From NCBI GenBank assembly GCA_029817715.1, contig JARUPY010000087.1, positions 1,612,001 through 1,676,000 on the forward strand: DNA of 64,000 nt. Reading direction: 5' to 3'. This DNA comes from Melastoma dodecandrum (taxonomy: Eukaryota; Streptophyta; Magnoliopsida; Myrtales; Melastomataceae). Under the pieces are notes generated by a model. It was given only the letters and a program-made list of their open reading frames with translations, was not told where the DNA came from and did no database searches. A program made the translations under genes and the position numbers. This document shows, piece after piece, positions 47,504 through 56,919 of this stretch; the stretch's first letter is position 1; each line of letters begins with the position of its first letter.

Positions 47504-48475
47504 TGTTCGCCTATAGAACGGATCACGCCGGAAATATTTGGCAAAGGACTCACAGGAATTGGATTGTGGTCGCCAGTAAGAAGATGCACAATTTTATTGA
47601 TAATAGAATGCAAGTCTTACAATCTTGACGAATTAAGAAAAAAGGGCTTACAGCCATAAAAATGAAAAGGGGGGCAAGTGGTGACAACGATGTGGAATCC
47701 TGTGACGGCGGAGAACTTGTGACGAAGGCCTTGGAAGCTCGCTCCGTCGGTGGTGATCGCTGGCGGGAGGCTGTGACGAAGGCCCTACGAGCTCACTCCG
47801 TCGGTGGTGTCGCTGGCGGGAGGTTGACGGCAAAGGCCCTACGAGCTCACTCTGTCGGTGGAAGGGTAGTTGACCTATAAACCGGGTCAAGGTATCTAAT
47901 TCCTAAGGTTGACGAACAAACTTCAGAGTTTTGGCTGTGTATGGTCGTGTCTTTATCTTGAAGAATTCCTCTGCTATTTATAGAGGACTTGTACGTGTTT
48001 AACACGTAACAGATAGATCGTGTTATAGACCGTGAACTCTAATATCGTGGGAGTGTCTCAACAACCTCCTTAATATGTGGGATCACGTTCCTGGATATTA
48101 GGATCAGTTACGATCCTTAACAAACGTGATTGAAAATGAATAAATTTATTCCAACCTTGTCGACTTGACTGATCTGTACGGACTACGACCGACTTGGTCG
48201 ACTTATCCAGAATTCTGTCGACTTCACTCTACTAGTAGACTCAGCTATCGTTGAGTCATCTTGGTTGACTTTGATTACCATATTCCTTCGTTGTGAATCG
48301 ACCTAGTCGACTCCGTTCATAAGTCGACCTAATCGACTTCGTCGTGAGTCGACCTAGCCGACTTCGTCGTGAGTCGGCCTAGACGACTGTATCTTGGGCC
48401 GACTCGGAGTGTGACTTGAGGGATTACTGGGCTTTTGTTCTAAGCCCAGGCCCAAAATTATTTGCCATGTCAACA
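47504..48475 (-). repeat. 3' LTR of the 12.8-kb Tat element
   Basis: On the plus strand it reads TGTTCGCC..TGTCAACA, the inverse of the family LTR. The three 54-bp repeats and the GTCGAC repeat zone (about 48290-48390, longer than in the 5' LTR) are present. Confidence 0.95.
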
Positions 48476-48529
48476 TAAGCCCCCCTTTTATGCTGGGTTG
48501 GCTATGCCGACTCAGCAGAAATCATACCC

Positions 48530-48537
48530 TATATAAA
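48530..48537 (+). promoter_or_regulatory. TATA box of the antisense PMD gene
   Basis: TATATAAA about 140 bp before the PMD ATG and 55 bp outside the 3' LTR edge, pointing away from the LTR. A CT-rich leader (CCTTTTCCCGCACTTTTC) follows. The same segment survives, inverted, at about 36470-36602 in the gag-only element (TTTATATAGGG). Promoter activity is inferred. Confidence 0.7.
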
Positions 48538-48670
48538 GGAGAGTCATCATCCTTTTCCCGCACTTTTCTTCCTTGCTCAACACTTCTCCGTCTTTCCAAG
48601 AAAACAGAAACCCTTGTTTCCCAGAAAACCCTTCGTCTCCCTTGTCAAAACTCCTTCGATCCTCAAAAAG

Positions 48671-51600
48671 ATGTCAACTTTTAAGTGTTTTGAGTTCCAC
48701 AATCTACGCGCAGGGCTACCCGGACCCGTTCCGGTTGCAGAGGATCAGGGGTCGGGCGTCACTCTTGGACCTATCTTGCCGGAGCATCTTTTCCCGGAGA
48801 CGGTGCCGCTCAACTATCTCATCACTGAGAAGCCTATCCCGATTTGTCATCCCGACTTCATCGATCCCCTCAACTGGGAAGGTCAGGGATCTTTCCTGTG
48901 TTTTCCCTCTGCATCTAAGTCTGAGATGGTAGACTGGCTTGAGATGTGGGAGGAGCATTTTACAGAGAGGTTTAGGAATTAGAAGATTTTGACTTTAGAA
49001 TGTCCGTGGCAAACAAGAACTGTGATCCTAGGGTTTGTTCGGCCATGCTGCCTTTCTGGAACTCTGCTGTCAACTGCTTCTATTTCCCAGAAGGCCCTAT
49101 GTCTGTTACATTGGCAGATGTGAAGATTTTGACCAGGTGCAAAATCAATGGCCGCCCTGTTCGACAGTACTCTCAGGCAGATGATATTAATCCCAAGGGC
49201 GCCCTTCAGTACATGGAGGTGGTGAACCGGCATCTGAAGATGGCCTCAGCAGGCAAGAGGTCAGATGAGAGGTTGTCGACTGAAGGTTTTGGCGCCCAGG
49301 AAGAGGTCGAGTTCCTCAGCACCTGGTTGAGCAAATTCGTTTATTGCTTCCCTGGGAGGAAGGTTAGCCACACTTCTTATGCGGTGGCCAATTTTCTGAG
49401 GGAGACCAATGAAGAAATCTCCTGGGGTCCCTTCGTTTTGGGTCTCCTTTATCACGATCTGGACAGAGCAACTTCTCAAATCAAGCCATTTCCAAAACAT
49501 CCAGCAGGAGGGTTGCTCTGGCTAGTTCATCTCTGGTCGGCCATGTGGATGCCGGGACTGACTGGGTTCAAGGTCCCTTCTTCGCCCCTTGAATCCTCCT
49601 ATTATGGGGAGACCATCCTAGATCAGTGCTGCCAGCGTAAGGATCAATGGCTTATGACATCGATCACTGGCCACCTAAAGCACATAGTCGACTTCGGCAG
49701 GGTAGATCGACGCGACTGGGCACCCTTTCCAGGCGGCAAGACGCTTGCTCAGGAAATCAATCCTCAAACTGCTCGTGGCTTCTGGAATGGAGTATTGACC
49801 AGCAGAGATCTGCCAGTTATTTTCGATGGCTACCTGACCTTTGAAGTCTATAACCCTCAACTGTGTGCAAGGCAGTTTGGGTTTATCCAAAGTGTAGCAG
49901 TGCCACTCGCTGACCCTGCCGGCGGCTTATACGGGGACAGGATGAAGAGGATTGCGTGCAAGTCGATCAACTCGAAGACCCTCGACTTGCTCAATCTTAA
50001 GGCGCAGCTCTCCCAGATGGAATTCCCATCTGATACTTCTGCCTGTTTCGCCACACAGTTCTTCACCGTGCTGTGGTCGACTACGTACGAAGAGCTGCGG
50101 GCCTTGATGCATTTCTTGGAGGTCTCCAAGGAACCTGATTTTTACACTGATGACGCGCATATCAAAGCAAAAGGTAAGGACTTATCTTTACTTTAAGAAT
50201 ATTGGGTTCTTAATATTAATCATAAGTTTTCTCCTTTTCAGGATCGATGCTTCCTCGGGGCTCTGGAAAACCCAAGCCTAAAGCCCCCCTTGCCCCTGCT
50301 CCTTCGAAACTCAAGTCGACCAGCAAGGGGAAGGCTAAAATTGCGAGCCCCAGGGAAGTGGCCAAAGGTGGTCCCTCTAAGGCTCGATCTAAAAGCGTAC
50401 CAAAGCGCAAAGCGGCCGAGGAAGAAGATCTTGAAGATATGCCTCTATCTCAGAGGAAGAGGCTGGTGAAGGTGTCGACTCCAGCGGCGACTTCCTCTTC
50501 TAGGTCGCCAGTTGTTGCAGCGGCGACCCCATCCAGGTCGCCAGCTGCGGCAGCGGCGACCCCATCCAGGTCGCCAGCTGCTTCAGCTGCGACCTCATCT
50601 ACCAAGGCACCAGCTGCGGTGCCAGTGTCTTCAGCTGTAGCCGACGCTCCGCAAAGGCCGGCTGCAGAGGTATGACTCTGATGACTCCAGTTTTTGTTTT
50701 GAGTTTTCATATCTGACCCATATTATATTGTCTAGGGAGAGGCTTCAGATGAGGATGACCACCAGCTTATCTCCCATGCCTTGGGCAAAAGTTCAAAGGC
50801 TTCAGTCGCTAAGGTAAGTTTAGTTCTAAGCTGGTGTATCCTTACCTTAGTTCATATATGAACTTTTGGTTCTGCGTCATACTCTGTTTCAGGAACAGCA
50901 CATCCCTGAGGCCTTGGTTCAAGAAGAACAGGCTGTCCTGGATGCCGCGATCTCGGTCGACCCACCGACTCGGTCGACTCGTGAGGAGGAAAACCAAGCT
51001 ATTCCTTCTCCTCCAGTCCAAACTCCTACACCAGGGATGGTATGTATTCTTAAACAGAATATAGTATTATCATTGCGATTTTGATTGGGGTATTTATATC
51101 CTTCCTTATAGGCCCGTCCGAAGAGGGTGAAGGTGACTGCTGGCCGACAGAAGATTCCTACTCCTCCTTCTTCTTCGGATGAGAGCTCTGGGGATAGATC
51201 GCCTCCAGAGGTAAGTACTCGATCGCACGAGGTCGTTGGCCTTTTTTTAGGGTATTGTTTAACAACATTTTGCCTCTTATTCTTCAGGATCCCGCTGCAG
51301 CGACTTCTAGGTCGACCAAAGACCCGTGGGGAAGCTTCACGAGGATATCGAAGAACTTTGCCAACTTCTGCTCATCAACCCCTTAGGCGTCAATGAATTC
51401 AGGAGGATGCAGAAGCTGTTGAAGAGAATCGAGGCATCCCCTCGGGTCACGGACGAAATATTGGGGGCCTGCAAGAGCTTCAGGTCGACATACTGGACCC
51501 GCTGGAGGGATTACGACGCCGACCTGCTCACCTTGGAATCGACTGACTCGAAGATTCAGTCGATTAATGAAGCTCGAGGGCAGGCCTCTAAAGCTGCGCA

Positions 51601-51877
51601 GGACGCCCGCCAACGTTTGGTCGACGTACAAGAGAAGCTGACTGAGGCAGAGAGACAAATAGAGTTCTATACGAACCTCAAGAATGACCTGACTCAGCAG
51701 CTTGCGTCGATCAATACTCAAGAAATCGAGGAGCTGGAGGCCAATACTGAGAAGGATAGAGAAAAGGTCGTCGACCTTTATGCCCAGCGAAACAAGTTGA
51801 ACGCGAAGCGACGCGCTCGTGAATCCCTTGTACTCGATTTCAGAGAAGTTGGCGGGTTATGGAAATTAAATTTGTAA
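48671..51877 (+). pseudogene. plant mobile domain (PMD) protein gene carried antisense in the Tat element
   Basis: Exon 1 starts MSTFKCFEFHN at 48671; the PMD region then runs open in another frame (49000-50173). Family features are LPFWNSAVNCFYFPEGPMSV followed by TLADVKILT, then GGLLWLVHLWSAMWMPG. A one-base loss near 48975 shifts the frame between exon start and PMD core. Introns with GT..AG borders follow: 50174-50241, 50670-50735, 50814-50892, 51040-51111, 51211-51287. Exons encode a Lys-rich linker, an AAATPSRSP-type repeat and acidic Ser/Pro-rich pieces. A second frame change near 51325 precedes a coiled coil (51326-51877, HEDIEELCQLLLINP to EELEANTEKDREKVVDL). PMD proteins of the MAIN/MAIL1 group act in silencing and genome stability; the role here is unknown. 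Confidence 0.82.
50511..50600 (+). repeat. coding minisatellite in the PMD linker
   Basis: Three to four copies of a ~36-bp unit (GCGGCGACCCCATCCAGGTC then GCCAGCTG) encoding AAATPSRSPAA. This gives the linker an Ala/Ser/Pro-rich, probably disordered, character. Confidence 0.8.
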
Positions 51878-52007
51878 CCAAAGAATAATGCAATTTCATT
51901 GTTTTGTTTTATTCAATAAACCAAGTGCATTGTGTCTCAAATGAATTTCTGCCCACTACGCACGATTCATTTTTCCAGACAACGTTATTGAAGCCTAGCG
52001 CGATTTC

Positions 52008-53228
52008 TTAGGAATTAAGCGTTTCCCAAATTAATGGAGTCCTTTGTTTTAGTATTTTATGGTAAGCTTCCCAGATAGTCACGCGATAGGGTTTGAGATA
52101 TTTACCATTAACCTTTAATGGATGCCTGACCCCACTTGTCGTCATAAGCCGATAACTGTTAGATGAGTATGTTTCACATACCTCATATGGACCTTCCCAA
52201 TTAGGGAACCATTTACCCAAAACTTGGTCTTTCGATTTAAGGGGTAGCACCATCTTCCAAACCAAGTCGCCCACTTTAAAGTGCTTATGGACAACTCTTT
52301 TATTATAATGCCTAGCAATCCTTTGTTTATGCACCTCGAGTCGGTCTATTACATCAAGTCGCTTCTTCTCTAATTCTTCCAAAGCGAGGTACATTGCTTC
52401 GTCTTGTAAATCAGGGTGAGTCGCCCTGAGCGACTTGTATCGAACCTCAATAGGTAGGACGACATCTTGCCCATATACTAGTGAAAAAGGGGTTTCCCCT
52501 GTGCTTTCTCTCTTAGTAACCCTTAAAGCCCACAAAGTGTCTTGTAATAGTTTGTGCCATTCTCTTGGATTTGCACCAACCATTTTCTGAATATTGTTCT
52601 TTATGAGTTTATTGGTAGCTTCAGCCTGTCCATTCGCCTGGGGATAATAAGGTGTTGAGTTGGTGATTGAGAAACCAAACTCCGTAGCGAATTCTCGCAT
52701 TTTCTCATTATTGAAAGCGGTGCCGTTGTCCACTACAATATTCTGGGGAATTCCAAATCTATAGATGATGGATGATTTGAGAAAATCGATCACTTCTTTA
52801 TGATCGATCTTCTTATAAACCTGAGCCTCGACCCATTTAGTAAAATAATCGGTGGCGACTAGAACATAGGCGTCACCTTTACTTGAGTGTGGATGGATTT
52901 CCCCGATTATATCTAAAGCCCAAGACCTAAATGACCAAGGCTTGATGACTGAGACCAAGTCGGACGCTGGTGCCCTTGTCACCGGACCATGTTTTTGGCA
53001 CTCTTGGCATCCCCTAGCCATTTCTATGCAGTTCTTTAGCATTGATGGCCAGTAAAAACCATGTCTTTGGATAATCCAAGACATTTTGGTGCCAGATTGG
53101 TGAGATCCGCATAAACCCTGATGAGTCTCTAACATAATTGGGGTCGCTTCGTCTAAGTCGACACACCTTAACAGGACTCCCTCCTTGGTCTTTCTGTAAA
53201 GCACCCCATCTATAAGGGTGTACGACAA
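52008..53228 (-). CDS. integrase of the Tat element
   Basis: 406-residue open segment in the pol polyprotein. The N-terminal zinc-binding HHCC is visible (H in ETHQG, H in SHQSG, then CQEC). The catalytic core has D (ALDIIGE), D (VVDNGTAF) and E (NGQAEATN), all three present. The C-terminal part contains RHYNKRVVHKHFKVGDLVWK and WEGPYEV, the usual GPY/F-type end. A TAG at about 53298-53300 separates it from the RNase H part, so as it stands the polyprotein is interrupted. It inserts the cDNA into host DNA in intact relatives. Confidence 0.93.
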   Translation of the reverse strand: MSYTLIDGVLYRKTKEGVLLRCVDLDEATPIMLETHQGLCGSHQSGTKMSWIIQRHGFYWPSMLKNCIEMARGCQECQKHGPVTRAPASDLVSVIKPWSFRSWALDIIGEIHPHSSKGDAYVLVATDYFTKWVEAQVYKKIDHKEVIDFLKSSIIYRFGIPQNIVVDNGTAFNNEKMREFATEFGFSITNSTPYYPQANGQAEATNKLIKNNIQKMVGANPREWHKLLQDTLWALRVTKRESTGETPFSLVYGQDVVLPIEVRYKSLRATHPDLQDEAMYLALEELEKKRLDVIDRLEVHKQRIARHYNKRVVHKHFKVGDLVWKMVLPLKSKDQVLGKWFPNWEGPYEVCETYSSNSYRLMTTSGVRHPLKVNGKYLKPYRVTIWEAYHKILKQRTPLIWETLNS

Positions 53229-53297
53229 AGCCTGAGTCTTAATTCTTTGGCTCGCCTTTTGTGTTGGGTCAGAAAGGAAATCGGTGATTGGCTTCCT

Positions 53298-55580
53298 CTA
53301 ATCCTTATCGCTTGTCATTATGTCCAGAGTGAAAGCGTCGCTTTGAGGAACTAGGTGGGAAACTATTTCTGGGATACAATCGCTTCCTCTTTTGGCCTTG
53401 TATCCTGAAGCCTTCTGGGCTAAGTCGTTAGCGATGGTATTTTCCGCTCGACCTACAAAAAGGAAAGTGATCGCTTCAAATCGCTCGACTAGCTTGAGGG
53501 CGACTTGATGATAGGGTGCAAGTTTCTCTTGACATATAGAAGTACCATTCATCTGGTTAATCACCAGTTGAGAGTCCCCCATCACTGTGGCTCTCTTGGC
53601 TCCCAAGGTTAATAGTTCCTTCAGGAGCGTGATCAAGGCTTCATATTTAGTCGCATTGTTGGTGTGAGTTGCCGTCAAGCGATACGCTAGACGAACATCT
53701 TTCCCTAGTGGCGAAAGTATACGAAGGCCTATACCTACGCCGGATTTCGCCGAAGATCCATCAAACCAACCCTGCCAGATGTCATCAAGGGATTCTTCTT
53801 GGTCGATTGATACAGATGGATCGTGACTCACCAAGAAGTCGGCTAGAGCCTGTCCTTTCACCGACTGTTGGGATTTGAATCGTAGATCATACGCGGATAG
53901 CACTAAACTCCATTTACTAATTCTTCCAGTCAGTAGAGGGCTTTCGAAAAAGTACTTTATGACTGGAGACTTGGTAATGACATGAACCTCTTGGGATCCA
54001 ATATAATGTTTTAGCTTAGTAACAGCATAAAAAACTGACAGGCATAACTTCTCCTTAATTGTATAGCGTTTTTCTGTAGCGGTTAGTTGTCTTGACAAAT
54101 AGTAGACCGCTCTCTCAGTTTTGTCTTCCGCCTCTTGGGCTAACATGGCTCCGATGACTAATTTAGTCGCTGCCACGTAAAGCAGATAGGGCTTTCCTAT
54201 CCAAGGGGGGGCAAGCACAGGCGGCTTCATTAAATATTCCTTTAAGCCTTCAAATGCTTTTTGGTGTTCGTCGCTCCACACAAAGTTTCCCTTTGCCTTT
54301 AGTAAGGTCGAGAAGACTTCTGTCCGTCCGGCGACGTTACCAATAAATCGCCTGAGATAATTGACCTTTCCTAAGAAAACCTGTAACTGCTTCTTGTTAC
54401 TCGGAGGGTTCAATCTTTGAATGGCATTCACTTTGTTCTGGTCGACTTCTATGCCACGTTGATGAACTAGGAACCCTAATAAATGTCCTGCTCTTACTCC
54501 AAAAGCACATTTGAGAGGGTTTAGTTTGAGCTGATGCTTTCTCATTTGGATGAAAGCATTCCTAAGATCATTAACATGCGACCTCTCGTCTTTTGATTTG
54601 ACCACTATATCATCTATGTACACCTCGACTGTTTTGGTAATCGAAGCATAAAAAATGGCGTTCATAGCTCGTTGGTAGGTTGCACCAGCGTTTTTAAGCC
54701 CAAACGGCATGACTACCCACTCGAAAATGCCTAAAGGACATCTGAACGCGGTTTTATGGATATCTTCCTCAGCCAAGAAAATTTGGTTATATCCTGAGAA
54801 GCCATCCATGAATGACATAATTTGGTGCCCTGCAGTCTTATCGACTAAGTCGTCTGCAATGGGCATGGGATATTCATCCTTTGGAGTAGCACGATTTAGG
54901 TCTCTGAAGTCAATGCAGACTCTAATCTTGCCATTCTTTTTTATGACAGGGACTATGCTGGATATCCACTCGGTGTACCTCGATGTTCTTATATACCCAG
55001 CTCTAAAGAGCTTCTTGACTTCTTCGAATACTGCTTGAGTGACTTCATGAGTCATTCTCCTTGGTGCCTGTTGGACTGGTTTAAATCCTGCTTTGATTGG
55101 CAACTTATGTTCTACAAGTCGGCGATCTAGGCCAGGCATTTCAGTATAGTCCCAGGCGAAACAGTCCTTGAATTCTTCAAGGGTAGCCTTAATAGAATTG
55201 AAAAGTTCTTTATTCATTGAAGAACTAACGAAAACGATCCGAGGGCTAGATTCCTCGCCTAAATTGATACTTACAAGCGGGTCACATGGCATCATAAGTG
55301 ACTCGCGACCCTGGACACCGCCTAAGTCGGTATCAATGAACTTAGATAAGCTAGCCTCAGCATTTACATTGCTTATTTGGCAACCTAATTTCCTAAACTT
55401 CCTAACATACTCCTTAAGTCGCTGGAGGATATCAGCGACTGCATAGCTTCTTCCTTCGTCACTGTCCATACATCCCTTCGTGCAGGAGTCTATCGGGCTC
55501 CAACTCCGTTGCAGCACTTTCCTGGCTCTTAGGCGCCTCCCCCTTGTCGCCATTAGGACTGTCGTCCGTCTCGCCTCCAT
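53298..55580 (-). CDS. reverse transcriptase and dual RNase H of the Tat element
   Basis: 760-residue open segment with no genuine own start; it continues pol in a frame different from the upstream gag-protease segment. RT spans about residues 180-350 with VCIDFRDLNRATPKDEYPMP, FMDGFSGYNQI, MPFGLKNAGATYQRAMN and the catalytic YIDD at 321-324. The Ty3-type RNase H follows (about 430-570, KAFEGLKEYL, YYLSRQLTATEKRY). A second, archaeal-type RNase H (about 620-745, WFDGSSAKSGVGIG, NNATKYEAL, MGDSQLVINQMNG) is diagnostic of Tat/Ogre elements. Active-site residues appear intact. Confidence 0.95.
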   Translation of the reverse strand: MEARRTTVLMATRGRRLRARKVLQRSWSPIDSCTKGCMDSDEGRSYAVADILQRLKEYVRKFRKLGCQISNVNAEASLSKFIDTDLGGVQGRESLMMPCDPLVSINLGEESSPRIVFVSSSMNKELFNSIKATLEEFKDCFAWDYTEMPGLDRRLVEHKLPIKAGFKPVQQAPRRMTHEVTQAVFEEVKKLFRAGYIRTSRYTEWISSIVPVIKKNGKIRVCIDFRDLNRATPKDEYPMPIADDLVDKTAGHQIMSFMDGFSGYNQIFLAEEDIHKTAFRCPLGIFEWVVMPFGLKNAGATYQRAMNAIFYASITKTVEVYIDDIVVKSKDERSHVNDLRNAFIQMRKHQLKLNPLKCAFGVRAGHLLGFLVHQRGIEVDQNKVNAIQRLNPPSNKKQLQVFLGKVNYLRRFIGNVAGRTEVFSTLLKAKGNFVWSDEHQKAFEGLKEYLMKPPVLAPPWIGKPYLLYVAATKLVIGAMLAQEAEDKTERAVYYLSRQLTATEKRYTIKEKLCLSVFYAVTKLKHYIGSQEVHVITKSPVIKYFFESPLLTGRISKWSLVLSAYDLRFKSQQSVKGQALADFLVSHDPSVSIDQEESLDDIWQGWFDGSSAKSGVGIGLRILSPLGKDVRLAYRLTATHTNNATKYEALITLLKELLTLGAKRATVMGDSQLVINQMNGTSICQEKLAPYHQVALKLVERFEAITFLFVGRAENTIANDLAQKASGYKAKRGSDCIPEIVSHLVPQSDAFTLDIMTSDKD

Positions 55581-56916
55581 CCTTGGTCGGGACTACTTCC
55601 TGCAGGACCTCATCTATGTCCTTGTCCGTGAAGTCGGGCCCCCATCCTGTCGGCACGATTGGTCCCTCATCAGGCTTGGGGTGAGAGGTGCCATAGCTCA
55701 CAATGAAGTCGAACTTCCCGGAGGGTTCACCTAGGGGTCCGACAGTAGGGTCTCCTAGCTTGTAGCGTTGATCCAGGGTGAGGTCCTTGATTGTCTTGCA
55801 TGTTTCTGCATGTAAAATGCCCTTGTCACAACAGGAGTATTCATCAGCCCTGATAGTATCTATTTCGGAGTCAAGCCATAAAATCAACTCCCTATGCAAA
55901 GTCGATGGGATCGCGGCGGCTTTATGAAGCCAATCGCGTCCCAAAAGCGCATTAAACGAAGGGGCTATGTCAATTACGAAGAAATCAGTTTCCTGCTCGT
56001 GTCTTCCAACGCCTAAATGCACGGAGCATATCCCCAGGCATTCGGACTTCCTCCCATTAAAGCCGCTTACAGCCACGTCGGTTCGCACCAACTCGCTAGG
56101 CTTGTACCCAAGTAGTCTAAACTTGGTGAGTGGGAGAACATTGACGGTGGCGCCGTTGTCTATTAAGACTCGACCCACCAAAACACCGTCAAAGGTGGCA
56201 GCGATGTATAACGAGTGCATGTGCTGTTTCATGCGATCCGATGGTTTCCTCAGCCAGTGCAGAGGGAAGCCAGATGGAAAAGAAGTGACCTTTGGGTGCA
56301 GGGTTTTACCTTTCGGCGCCTCCGACTTATTGTTGCAGGCGAACTCCGCAGGAAAGGTGAGAGCGTTGCAGCTCACAAGGGGCCCTTGTTCTGCGTTGAA
56401 GTCGCAGGGCCTGTCTCCTCGTAGAGGAGTGTAGTCGAAGCTTGAGCCCGGGTTTTCTGAGTAATCAGTAGACTCGTCCCGTTCAGGCTCCGCGACTTGT
56501 TTCTCTGCGGCTTGGTTCCCTTCCGAGGGTGGCATCGCAGGGGTTATCCTAGGTCTTTTTTGGGCGTGACTTAGACGCCTTTCCTTTCTCTTTTGAGCCC
56601 TTAAGGGAGGCGCAACCTTCTTTTCCGCCTTCTCCACGAATCTGCCGTCGACTGGGTCATATCCCACCTGCACTGGAGTATTTCCTGGTCTATTCGAGGA
56701 AGGTTTGCTAGGGTTCGAATTACCTGTACCCTCGGGGCGGACCGCTTTCACCAGCATCTCCCCTTTTGCGGACAAGTCAACCAGCCGCAAGAAATAGTTG
56801 ACGCAGCATGCTGTGCAGAGCTGGGTAATAAGTATCTGATTGTGGGCGATCAGCTTGCATTTCTGGCACAGTAGCTTCTCGTCTAAGAATTGGGCGATAG
56901 GAGGTCCCCTCCGCAA
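55459..56916 (-). CDS. gag C-terminal region and aspartic protease of the Tat element
   Basis: 485-residue open segment directly after a TAG that replaces CAG of the sister copy. Residues 1-50 hold a Cys-rich piece (LLCQKCKLIAHNQ, LCTACCV). A basic linker follows (RKERRLSHAQKRPR). The protease lies near residues 230-370 with active-site VLIDNGATVNVLP (DNGA rather than the common DTGA/DSGA) and the flap and C-terminal part GYKPSELV and NALLGRDWLH. It overlaps the RT segment by about 120 bases in another frame, suggesting frameshifting, splicing or an indel. Confidence 0.9.
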   Translation of the reverse strand: MRRGPPIAQFLDEKLLCQKCKLIAHNQILITQLCTACCVNYFLRLVDLSAKGEMLVKAVRPEGTGNSNPSKPSSNRPGNTPVQVGYDPVDGRFVEKAEKKVAPPLRAQKRKERRLSHAQKRPRITPAMPPSEGNQAAEKQVAEPERDESTDYSENPGSSFDYTPLRGDRPCDFNAEQGPLVSCNALTFPAEFACNNKSEAPKGKTLHPKVTSFPSGFPLHWLRKPSDRMKQHMHSLYIAATFDGVLVGRVLIDNGATVNVLPLTKFRLLGYKPSELVRTDVAVSGFNGRKSECLGICSVHLGVGRHEQETDFFVIDIAPSFNALLGRDWLHKAAAIPSTLHRELILWLDSEIDTIRADEYSCCDKGILHAETCKTIKDLTLDQRYKLGDPTVGPLGEPSGKFDFIVSYGTSHPKPDEGPIVPTGWGPDFTDKDIDEVLQEVVPTKDGGETDDSPNGDKGEAPKSQESAATELEPDRLLHEGMYGQ

Positions 56917-56919
56917 TTC

